Source of the DNA: Ridgeia piscesae
Lineage: Eukaryota; Annelida; Polychaeta; Sabellida; Siboglinidae
Assembly: GCA_025642075.2 (NCBI GenBank)
Contig: JAODUO010001606.1
Location: forward strand, 20,613-84,612
Direction of reading: 5' to 3'
Length of the DNA stretch: 64,000 nt
The translations under genes and the position numbers were made by a program. The notes under the pieces are model-generated. The model searched no databases and was not told the origin of the DNA. It saw only the letters and a program-made list of their open reading frames with translations. Each line of letters opens with the position of its first letter. The stretch's first letter is position 1. Below, one piece after another: positions 46,827 to 58,650 of this stretch.

Positions 46827-48238
46827 TATAAGCATTGTGATGGTCTTGCTGCCATGTTATATCGGTTGTATACTGCAGCTATTGGTGGTCGTTTTAGAAG
46901 CCATTTTCAGATTGTTTAAAATCTGAAGTATTGGCGGAATGGGTGGTGAATTGAACATTCGTTATTCCAATAGTGTATTTCACTTATTTGAATCGATCGC
47001 ATAAGACCATTGCTCTAGATTCTATAAAAGGGCCGTCAATAATTATTCATGTTTGCTTATTCACTCGGTTTAAAAAAAGCAGGACAGAGGTCAAGGTCTA
47101 CTTTTTTGTTTTGGTTGTACATGAGTTGCATAATAAGTGATTATAAAGCAGTGTGTTAACATTACAATGCTATGTCTTTTATCCTAAGCATCAGGTGTCA
47201 TAACACCTATGTACATATGACTATTGTATTGAGTATTGTAGCTACTTTTTAAAGACTTCAAATATGTATTTGTCAACATTTGTGATATCCAGTGCATGTT
47301 TAAGTGGACCGTTGTATTGTTATGTTAAACGATCTCATTTTGCCTGTTGCAGGTAGATGCTTTTGTGTCGTGCAACTGTGAAGGAAGATGAGAGACGCTT
47401 GTACTTGATTAGTAGAGACCGATGAATTGTGTTTACTGTATGTGGTGTTTTCCAATACGCAAAGACTTGGTAAAACATCTTCGTATAAATATGCTTATCG
47501 TATACACTTAGACGCCTGCCTGACCTCGCCGTTCAGACAAATGTGTTGTTGATGTCTGTATCGCTGTCATCTGGTCAGCGTTCGCTTTCTACTTCCTGTC
47601 GATTCAGCATTTAAGTGTAATGACAACTGTATATTACGTTTGGACTCTGGGCTGTTGCTGACACTGTCATGACAGAAGACAGTATCACCAAATTAGATGC
47701 ACCACACACACAGACGTTGTGTATATGGAACCGTAGACGTAGTCGCTTAACTGTGGCACATTTAGCTTTTCAAGGATACCGGTATATATGGATGGGCACG
47801 GGGCTTAATTAAATATGGTATATTTGTGATAACGTTAACTTGTCGAGTATGTGTCTGATTGTGCCTCTGTCAACCGCTATATACTTTGCAGCCATAGCAC
47901 AAACGTGTGCAACACGCAAGATTGTATGTTCTTGTACCATGTTAGTTTTCTAGACCTGTTTTCACATTTTTGAACAGAGTTATTTTGATGCGAGAATCGG
48001 TGTCATATTTGCTATGTACATTTGTGGGAAGCCAACAGGACGAAGTCTGCGGCACCGTCGTCGTCGGCAAAGCGACTGGCAGGCGCCCGTTGTATTCCGC
48101 CTCCAGTGAATTTTGTATATTGTGAAAGTAAAACATAAGCAACATGTATGCAGATTGACACACAGAGCTTTATATTTTATTTAGGCATGAGTTTTAGTTT
48201 GTCCCTGTAGAATGTTCTCTTTCTCTCGCTACTGCTGC

Positions 48239-48348
48239 CCAAGCTTCAGCATCCAGAAGTGTGTTAACACGGTGACTATCACTTCATGTCTGTCCAAGCT
48301 TCAGCATCCAGAGGTGTGTTAACACGGTGACTATCACTTCATGTCTGC
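48239..48348 (+). repeat. two-copy 55-bp tandem duplication
   Basis: Copies 48239-48293 and 48294-48348 (starting CCAAGCTTCAGCATCCAGA) differ at about two bases, so this is a recent duplication. Confidence 0.92.
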
Positions 48349-49778
48349 CGCCATGCAGCGGGGTTCGACTCGCACGTTTTTGCCCAGGTGATACGCAGCA
48401 CCAGTTTCATTGCGCACCACTAAACGCTGTCATTTGGTTGAATATTTCCTTGTTGGTTTTAATCAGGGGGTGGGATGGCATGTTCCGGTGTAGTTCTTTC
48501 ATGTAACCGGTAAGATCTTACTAATGTCTTGGTCAGTTACTGTAGTTCGTAATTTTAGTCAAACGGAAATGTTCCAAAATGACTGGTTTATTAGCAGGTG
48601 CAGGCTAATATCAGAATGTTATTTTAGTCATTCCACATGTAAGACATCACAGAAGTGATACAAATTCATGTTACGATAACCCGTATTCTAAGTAGGCTGT
48701 AGTTTTTATACAGACATTGCGTGGTGGATAATGTTTTACTGTCGTTCTGTGTATCGATAATCCAGATGTAAGTAAATTAAGCTTTGTGCAATGTTGGCCC
48801 TGTTTGGATAGAGAGGACTGCATTTTGGCCAAGGTGAATTGCATGGTATTGGTGTTGTGATGACGAAACCAGTGGCAATGCAAACAAACAGATGATGGGT
48901 TTGTGACTGGACGACCATGATAGACACGTAGGGTCGTGACTGCTTGTGTTTCTCGGTTGTCTAAAGGGCCTATGTAGCTTCTCGCCATGTTTGTATCAAT
49001 CTATTTGATGCGAAAGGTTAACAGTGTAGGATGTTTATGGGAATGGAGATGTTGCTGTCGACAGTTCAGCTAGCTGCGTTTTGTTTGCCAGAATGGTAGC
49101 ATTAAAATATTGCTTCATAGATTGGTATCTGGCAAGTGGAAACAAGAATACAAAGCAATAAAACAATGCCACCGTTCTGGTAGACATGTAGGGGATACCA
49201 GTGTGAGACGAGTTGAAAGGTCACGCATAAATGACCTACTTGGAAGATGCTGACGCACCAGTACGGTTGATCGAGAGAACTGTTCATAATCTGTATGTAG
49301 TAATGGTGGGCTTGATTTCATTTGTAAGACAACAAATAAAATAATCTTTAGCAATATCCTGTGTTGGTATTTATTATACACTTTCACATTAGGATAAAAT
49401 GATAACACAAACACGGGACAAATAATGTAATGCCGTGCCGCCAACAACATAATGGAATTGTGCACACAAAGAATGACTTGTCTGTGCGTTGTGGTTGCGG
49501 TAAAGTAGTCAAAGTTCACCCCTTTAGCAGCAAAGATGATTTATAAATAACACATTTGGACCGAAGACACAACTTATGTAACTTCATTGTCCTGTATCTA
49601 AAACAAATCTGATCACAATATGACAATGTTAATTGTGTTACTTCATTTGACAGCTACAACACAAATATGGTCTGCCCTACTCCCGAGGGTATAGTTTAGG
49701 TCTGCTTTGTAGGAAGAATGTAATACAGAAAACATTCACTCGCTTTGTGTCCAATATTTTGGTATAATAATTACTCCT

Positions 49779-50210
49779 GTTTACATCTTTTCATAATAAA
49801 ATGATGTTACAAAATATGTAATACAATTAAACAAAATTGTACAAAATAAAAAAGAGTATCTACAATGCAAAGGTTCAACTGGACAACTTTGCAGGCAGTT
49901 TTCATTATATTTTATTAAGAACCGTGCATTACAATAAACAACAAATGGCCTCAGATTAAGACCAATGTGAAAACATGGCCATCGGAAATTGGGGTTGAGC
50001 ATAGTAACAAATTAGTTCAACAGCCTTCCTCCAACGTCACAATCCAAACACCAGAACTGAGGGGTGGTGAAGCTCAGTCCCCCCAATATTAATTGCTTAC
50101 AGTAGTGCACACATTACTAGTAACTACCTACAGCTGATGTAGACATACACGGCAAAAGACATGATAATTATGATGACAAGCAGGTGCATGACATGACGGA
50201 CATTAGTGAT
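49779..50210. repeat. segment A, related to 60828-61323
   Basis: Direct-orientation similarity to the other side of CTBS. Shared blocks in order include GTTACAAAATA, ACAAAATAAAAA, GTATCTAC, CAATATTAATT, a GCAGTGGTGCACA-like block and ATGATAATTA. By eye about two thirds of positions match, with indels. It lies downstream of the CTBS stop. Confidence 0.65.
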
Positions 50211-50258
50211 TAGCCAGAACACCAGGACCGCTTCCTGACACTGGGAGGTGCGCCACCA
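50124..50258 (-). CDS. possible small exon encoding a membrane segment
   Basis: On the - strand, an acceptor-like TTTGACGTAG precedes 44 open codons ending TAG (50124-50126). The peptide contains VLVFWLITN and VMHLLVIIIIMSFAVYVYI, which would form a transmembrane helix or tail anchor. It lies about 750 bp past the CTBS stop and would need an upstream exon I cannot identify. Part of it lies in segment A, whose relative at 61 kb has stops in this frame, so it may be chance. Confidence 0.2.
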   Translation of the reverse strand, partial: WWRTSQCQEAVLVFWLITNVRHVMHLLVIIIIMSFAVYVYISCR

Positions 50259-50514
50259 CTACGTCAAAGACAACATTGGGGTCTCGGACTCAAAGATTCC
50301 CAATAATGGCCGCAATGAAATCATGTACACATTCTGCAGACCCATCTCAGTGTGCATTTGACATCATATTGGATTTCTAACATTTTATGTTGTCCACACA
50401 TAACTATAAACTATGTAGAAGTATATGTACAAGTGTAACCTATGTAGCAATATATAGCAGTTTTGATGAAAAAAAACATTTCGAAACTATAAGATACAGG
50501 TTCAATGGTATATG

Positions 50515-50560
50515 GCTCTAATATATATAATGTAATTATATGCAACATGTTTATATATTT

Positions 50561-50592
<32 letters not shown>

Positions 50593-50610
50593 ATATATAT
50601 ATCTATATAT
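50515..50610. repeat. TA-rich microsatellite tract
   Basis: Interrupted (TA)n runs with ATGTATAT breaks. Simple sequence only. Confidence 0.85.
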
Positions 50611-51012
50611 ACCACCTCCGATATGACCATGTTGCATGCACATTATACATATAAACAACGCTATTTGCAACCCATGGCTTCAAACACTCACATAGAGCAT
50701 TTTGATCACATCAGTTTCAAACATAAAGCTCACCAGAGATCTCACTAAGATGCTAACACAGCACTGGAATGTTTCTGCGTGTCCTCATAATGCAGGACCT
50801 GTCGACTGCATCAGCACCACTGGCATATCATCCTAGCCAAACATGCATGTATCAGTTAAGACATTAACCAACTATATTATGACCTTCAGTAACCCTACAA
50901 TGACCTTACAGAAGTTACACACAAATAGACATTTTTGGGGGCCATGTGTCTTTGGCCAGGTAATTATGGGAACTACCTGGGACTGTTCTTTGGTGCTGGG
51001 CTCCTTCTTTGT

Positions 51013-51207
51013 CTACTTGCGATCGGGCAGTGCACCCCACATGTCTGCCCTCTCCTGTTTCCCCTCGGGGGTGTCGGTGTAGTCGAGGGTGTCAACTTGA
51101 AACACCCCTACCCCCCTCAGGTGCATGTGGTCAGCAAACTTGTACTTGGGCGTCAGACTTGGAGCATCATCATACCAGACCTGGTAGACACCTCCACTGC
51201 CTTTGTG
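51013..51207 (-). CDS. CTBS: CTBS exon 7 (last coding exon)
   Basis: Acceptor (on -) TTGCAG|CACAAA. It encodes GSGGVYQVWYDDAPSL, then LRGVGVFQVDTLDY and ends MWGALPDRK, TAG at 51013-51015. QVWYDD and the RG-G-x-x-x-x-D-x-LDY pattern match chitobiase. Confidence 0.95.
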   Translation of the reverse strand, partial: HKGSGGVYQVWYDDAPSLTPKYKFADHMHLRGVGVFQVDTLDYTDTPEGKQERADMWGALPDRK

Positions 51208-54200
51208 CTGCAACATCACAAACGGTACGGTTAAAACAGACTATATACATTGGCATTTAATGTCTAATTATCTAATATTACATGATATTCACATCCGTGG
51301 TGCAGGTTTATTTATCATAATGTTTATTGTTTTTTTATGCTATGAGACATTTGTATATTCTATTATTTACTATATATTTTACTGCATATAAACGTACACT
51401 TTTTAAGATAATTATTTCCTATTTTAGTACAACTGGTGACAATATCCCATTAAATTACATTACACCAGCCGTTTTACTCTTGCTACAAAGTTTGAAAATT
51501 GCAATTCATCGTTTCTCTGTTTCCAGAAATAGGGCACACTCAAGCTAAGACGCAACACAATGTGAAAGTGTGGCATACAGAATTGTTCATGGTTAAGTTT
51601 TTGTGATTTTGAAATGTTAATACTTAACATACAGTGTAAAAACAAATGAAATTACCCATGCATCCACAACATATTTGTAGATGGCATAATTATCTTCCTA
51701 AGGATATAGAAAAAAATTAATAGGAGGACCAAGTATGGCCTTTTGATATACTGAGCCCCACAAGTTCTCAAATCCCCCAGAAAGTTTGAAAAAGTCTCAT
51801 TTTTTATATTTCTCCATCCATGCAACAGCAACATTGTATTAGTGTTATCATAAATAGTAAAAAGGACAAAATTAATTGTCATCACCAATTTTTTTCTCAA
51901 ATTTGTATCTGTAGAATCCTGAAATTAATGTATCAATGTTAAGCTGTCTCACTGACAGCGGTGTCAGTGGCTGTCGATTTAGTGGCATAAATCAGGCTAA
52001 TTGAATAACTTTATCGAAACTAGTCTAATTTAACTAGAGGAGTAAAACAATTCGGTTTCATAAGTCAAAGTCTCAAACGTCAGTCACCTTCTTGTAAGAA
52101 AAGTAGGGAGACTGAGATTCGACATCCCACAGTCGGCCCGTGAATGACATCTTCAGAAGTTGCCCTTTGATGACTGAGTAGTTCAGCTGGAACCCACCAG
52201 CATTACTGGGGGCGCCACGTGACGGGACTTCCTTCAGCAGGCATTTGTTGTCCTAACAAGTCAATGTGACACACATAAATCTACTAATTATTTCTATTAC
52301 ATTTAGTTCAGAGATTGTAAAACTGTTTTCTTTTCTCCTTTTTCTAAGTACTGATTTCTCACCAAACCACAATCTCAAAGTTAAACAATATTGTTTTAAT
52401 CTCTATTTGTATGATTATATAAAGGTATGTTCTTATACAGCACAGCATTCAATCCTAGAGCTCTCAAAGCATTATTCTCCTTGGCAGACTTGCTCAAATA
52501 TACACCATATCCTGTTCTCTGAAAAGTAGTTACACTCCATTTAATGAATGACGACTATTTATGCACAAATATCCACCATTGTCTATAGCCAGGTAGTCAT
52601 TTATATCATACAGCTGAATGAACTGGAGCAGCATAGTCCAAACAAAGTTGGCTTTCAGTTGCACAAGATTTGAATCAGTAGCAAAACCAGTCACACCTGG
52701 AATTTGTCAAAACAAGTAAACCATTACACCCAAACATACCACAAACTAAACAGTTTTGAAATCAGAACAAAGCTTGTTTGCGAAGGTAATCCTGTAGAAA
52801 CATTCACACACCTTTGTGTAGTGAAGACAAGGGTAGTCGTAGCCGTACCACGGCAGGCCCAGCACCAGTTTATCAGCTGGTATTCCCAGCCGAAGAAACT
52901 CCTTCAAACCTGTAATAAATACTTGAATGCAAAGAAGGAATGGTGGACACAAACTAGAAATAGAATGTAGTATATATTTAATGTTTTTAGTGCACAAACA
53001 TGTTTATACATGCAATATGCTTTAAAAATCAACTAAAATACCTGATAATAATTTATTTTTTGAACACATTAATAACACTACATAAGATTACCATAACTTA
53101 GTCAACATGACATAACAATTCATGCAAACATGGTCATTAAGCAAGCTGAAACAACTTCTAGAGTTTTATCCAAATTCAGTGTGCGTATGTTTCAATTATT
53201 TACAACTGAATCGTGATATTTGCATTTGTAAATGGAGTATTTCATAAAAGTTTATGTACAGATAAGAGAACAAGAAGAGATGAGAGAACAAGAAGAGACG
53301 AGAGAACAAGAAGAGACGAGAGAACATGAACAGACGAGAGAACAAGAACATATAAGAGAACAAGAACATATAAGAGAACAAGAACAGACGAGAGAACAAG
53401 AACAGATGAGAGAACAAGAAGAGACGAGAGAACAAGAACATATAAGAGAACAAGAACAGACGAAAGAACAAGAAGAGACGAAAGAACAAGAAGAGACGAG
53501 AGAACAAGAACAGACGAGAGAACAAGAACAGACGAGAGAACAAGAACAGACGAGAGAACAAGAACAGACGAGAGAACATGAACAGACGAGAGAACAAGAA
53601 CATACAAGAGAACAAGAACATATAAGAGAACAAGAACAGACGAAAGAACAAGAAGAGACGAGAGAACAAGAACAGACGAGAGAACAAGAACAGACAAGAG
53701 AACAAGAACATACAAGAGAACAAGAACAGACGAAAGAACAAGAACAGACGAAAGAACAAGAACAGACGAGAGAACAAGAACAGACGAGAGAACAAGAACA
53801 GACGAGAGAACATGAACAGACGAGAGAACAAGAACAGACGAGAGAACAAGAACAGACGAGAGAACAAGAACAGACGAAAGAACAAGAACAGACGAGAGAA
53901 CAAGAACAGACGAGAGAACAAGAACAGACGAGAGAACAAGAACAGACGAGAGAACAAGAATGCAAGACAAGCACAGACAGAGAGAAGGGTGAAAAGGCAT
54001 CCTGTAGGCAGTTGTTGTTTGAACTCATGTTGGTAAAGTCATTGTTTTTAGAATTATACATGTCATACAGTGGATTTGTCATCATGATGAAATAAATGTA
54101 AACAGTTACGCCATCTATGAAGTGGAAAATATACTATTGACACTGTTGTGACTACCAGACTGGGCTCAATATTTGGCTTCGTTCGTCATATGTAAGGTCA

Positions 54201-57200
54201 GCAGTCTGAGCAAGTTTCAGGTAGTCATAGCAACGGTGATCACAAATTATCAACATTCAACTGAAAGACTCGAGGACTAGGCTGTGAGAAGGCATATGTA
54301 ATGTTCTATTTTTCGTATGGTCAGTTTTTTTAAAGGGTTGTGTAAAGTAACATCAGTGGATGCCAAAACAATGCAATGGTGTTTCCATGTTACAAAACTT
54401 TGTTATTTAATTTAAAATGCCAATTATGTAGAAAAGGAGATGATCAATAATGCTTTATATCGATATTATTATAATGTTACAACATTCAAATAAATATCAG
54501 AGTTATAATATTCAGCCATAAAAAAGTGTTGCTGCTGAAACCAAAATAGATAACACCATTTCATAAAGAAAGACAGATTCATTATTATTCCTACATTTTA
54601 AATAATTGTAATTAAATACATATAATTTGAGATTCCAGTTAAGATAATTTAGGTTTTTTACTGTTACAAAACATCTCTGATGCTCTCAATGAATCGACCA
54701 AAGACAATCACCATAAACCCCCTGTAAGAGACAGTCAAACACAAAGAACCCACCCTGTGCTGTCTTGTTTAAGGGGCAATTGGCCCAAGCCCTTCCACTT
54801 CCGCTCTCGTCATAAGCCATAATGAAGGTGAAGTCTAGAATGTGAGACAAGGCCCGGTAGTCGTAGTGTCGGCCGCCACCAGGACGGTAGGCCGAGGCAA
54901 AGGTGATCTGTAGCAACACAGCACGCTGTTGTTGTCAATAGCAATCTACATATTAATAACACATACAAACATGCAACCATTTATAACAGGTTAAACTGCA
55001 ACGATCTTGGATTCAATGTCACTGCCAAACTATTAAAGGGAGTGTTTCCTGGTTATTTTTACCAAACTAATTGACAAATTCCATCACTATGGCATCCAAG
55101 GCAAACAAATTCCTGGGTTAAAGCGTTTTTAACCGACATATCCCAAAGAGTAATAATAGAGGTCGAGGCCTCCTCTGAAGTCCCTGTAACATCAGGAGTC
55201 CCTCTAGGTTCTGTACTTGGTCCCTGCCTATTTCTTTTTTACATTAACAACATTCCAGACAATATTACTTCTACAGTTAGACTCTTTGCTGATGACACCA
55301 TAATGTATATAGTTCTTAAGCCTAAGACAAACACAGCTGTACTCCAGGAAGATCTCCACAAACTCGATAAATGGGCAAGAAAATCGAATATGAAATTCAA
55401 TCTTGAAAAGTGCCATGTCATCCCTGTAACAAAAAATAAAACTATCATCAAAACCCAATACATGCTTCATGGACAACTTCTTAATACTGTATCACAAGCA
55501 AAATATCTTGGCTTAACCATAACTTTAGACCTTCGGTGGAATGCCCACATAAATAGTATTTCTTTAAAAGCAAATAGATCACTAGGCTTCCTCCGCAGAA
55601 ATCTCTTTCCTGTTAGAAAGACACTTCACCTGTGGGTTCTTGTAGTACTGGTCTGTTAGTAAGACACTTCACCTGTGGGTTCTTGTAGTACTGGCCTTTT
55701 AGTAAGACACTTCACCTGTGTGTTCCTATAGTACTGGCCTGTTAGTAAGACACTTCACCCGTGGGTTCTTGTAGTACTGGTCTGTTAGTAAGACACTTCA
55801 CCTGTGGGTTCTTGTAGTACTGGTCTGTTAGTAAGACACTTCACCCATGGGTTCTTGTAGTACTGGTCTGTTAGTAAGACACTTCACCTGTGGTTCTTGT
55901 TGTACTGGCCTGTTAGTAAGACACTTCACCTGTGGTTCTTGTAGTACTGGTCTGTTAGTAAGACACTTCACCCATGGGTTCTTGTAGTACTGGTCTGTTA
56001 GTAAGACACTTCACCTGTGGTTCTTGTTGTACTGGCCTGTTAGTAAGACACTTCACCTGTGGTTCTTGTAGTACTGGCCTGTTAGTAAGACACTTCACCT
56101 GTGGTTCTTGTAGTACTGGCCTGTTAGTAAGACACTTCACCTGTGGTTCTTGTAGTGCTGGCCTGTTAGTAAGACACTTCACCCGTGGGTTCTTGTAGTA
56201 CTGGTCTGTTAGTAAGACACTTCACCCATGGGTTCTTGTAGTACCGGCCTGTTAGTAAGACACTTCACCTGTGGGTTCTTGTAGCGTCTGCGTAGAGCCT
56301 CTGACAGTTCCCTCACAAGTGCTGTCAAGGCGTCCCTCAACTTTGGCTGGTCTTTGCTGATTCCGTTCTCATAATCAATACTGACACCATCCAGGAAGTT
56401 GTCGTCAACGTATTTCACTTGTTCAAGCACCCAGCGATGGCGATCGGCCGCATCAGTCAGATTGCAATTTGCAAAGCCTGGGGAATAATTTTACAGTTAT
56501 AATACCCTGAGGTAGGGAACGTCATTAAATAGTCTGTCAACACTGTAATTTTCCTTTGAAATCTATGTAATTATACTTATAGATACACTGTATATATTCC
56601 AGCATATGTACAGGGTTCAAATTTACCGGGGACCCATTGGCCCCCACATTTACTGTCGGATCCCCAGATGTCCAACTCACTGGACCTGACTGGCCCCCAG
56701 ATCATACATATCGGACTACAGACAATTATACACATTAAAGAACTGTAAAATTTATAAATAATGGCCTGACAATTTCTATTCCAGATGCCAGGGTAAAGAA
56801 GATGTCATTACAGTGTATTCACTTTACCAGTAAATGATGCTGGTTGATGCTGGTTGATGCTTGGGGTGTGGGTGGGAGGGAAGAAGGTTGCTGCCCTTCG
56901 TCAGGCTTAAAACTGATTGACAAGGGGTTGCAGAGGAGGACAACCCTGTTCATTAGGCCAGGGAAAAAGAATTAAAGACTTGTGTTACTAGAAATAGACA
57001 GGTCTTAGACATAATCTACTATGAAGTGGCATGCCATTGATCTCTTGAAATTATCATTACTATTTACTAATGACGCTGCTACATGGGCTATAGCCATGAT
57101 GTTTGTGACATGTGAATTGTGTTGAATAAAGTTATACACTGTAGTTACAATGCGACTTAAATGTGCATTTGTTGCTATATTTTGAAAAGTGGGGGCCCTG

Positions 57201-58527
57201 CTGGCCCCCACTAATTTTTGGCTAAATTCTAACCCTGGTGTAGATCAGCGACATTAATAATATGCAAAAAAAGCAACTTTGTACATCAGACTGACATAGC
57301 AGTAGTATAATCACTTTTGTTAATTATACCATCATTTCTTTTACTTGATGTACAGCTGTGTCTCATGTACGATCTGTCAGCATATCAATTAGAACTGTTA
57401 TTCTCACAAAAATGTAGATAAAAACATATTCAAAAACTGGTCTGTAAAATGCATCGTAAATCTGTCTTTCAAGGGTTAAATAGATGCATGATTTGCCCAT
57501 AAACATTCAGTAAAACCAAGTCGTGGTGAATTTATGATAACAACGTACGCCATCTAACAAGTTTCACGCCTTGACGGTGTGCGTGGCAAAGGAGACTAGC
57601 GTTGATGTAACGGGCGGCAATTGTTGTAATCTTCTTCCAGTCGTACTTCATCCAGTTGTCAGGAAATGACGAGTACACAAACGTCTGCAACAAGAAATGT
57701 TTTGCTACTAATAAAAGTACTATTAAAAAAAAAGTGAGAACATGAAGATATTGACAAAATAAAATCATAAAGTTACTAGAAGCCTTTTTCCCTGCTTTGA
57801 GTTCAGGGGCAAATCAGTCTGAATGGATCATGGCTGAGTCTACTGCGTGTTTATAGTCGCTCCACTCAGCCACCCCTGTGCTCACAGACAGTCCAGTTAT
57901 AAATAGAGATCACTGTTCTAGGTGGAAATATTTGGGAATTTGGATATTGATCGATAGCCCTTAGAATGATTCAATCAAATACAGACTTCTAGTATACGGT
58001 GGCACTACCACATGAAATGTCTATGCAAAATCAAAGAAAATTACTAAAGATGTTTTGAAACATTTGACAAAATGTAAAACATTAACAGTTTCTGGGGTCA
58101 TAAGAAAATTAAACACATATTTCTCCTGAATAATGGCAGTACCCTAAGGTATAGCCCAAAGCAACATTACAGAAACATGCAGATGTGAACGGTTTCTGCG
58201 ATATGGCAGTTAATATTTAGTGGATGGCATGCAGTGGCTGCAGGCTGTTGGTAAAAGTCAGTCAAATGAAAGCAAAATTTGACAGGCATCGAAAATCTTG
58301 CAAGTAATTATACATAAATTTATTAGCCTATATCTGCAGATGGAGACACTCAACCAGACTATAAATTGTATTTTCTATTATAGATTAAAGGGATTCTTTT
58401 TCATTCTAATTTGGGACATGAACGAATCCCTTTCATGTCCCAAAGAATCCCTTAAATCTATCAGCCCATTTATATAAAAACAATATTTAATTGTTTTAAT
58501 ATAGAGTTATACAGTACATCTATAATG

Positions 58528-58581
<54 letters not shown>

Positions 58582-58603
58582 TGGGGTATATATATATACT
58601 ATA

Positions 58604-58650
<47 letters not shown>

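Larger units (their letters stand above)
46642..51012. other. convergent 3' region between the 4.1 gene and CTBS
   Basis: Contains the 3' untranslated sequence of both genes. It holds a two-copy 55-bp tandem duplication (48239-48348), a segment related to 60828-61323 (at 49779-50210), a possible - strand membrane-segment exon (50124-50258) and a TA-rich tract at 50515-50610. The - strand signal for CTBS could be AATAAA (TTTATT on + at 49911-49916), but I could not decide. Confidence 0.6.

Noticed and set aside
48355..48390. tRNA-like GGGGTTCGACTCGC
   Set aside because: Resembles a T-arm/B box but no matching acceptor stem, D-arm or anticodon arm can be found around it.
53196..54095. Predicted 250-287 residue proteins from the 18-bp array
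   Set aside because: All derive from one period-18 repeat inside a CTBS intron; several frames being equally open shows that openness comes from periodicity.
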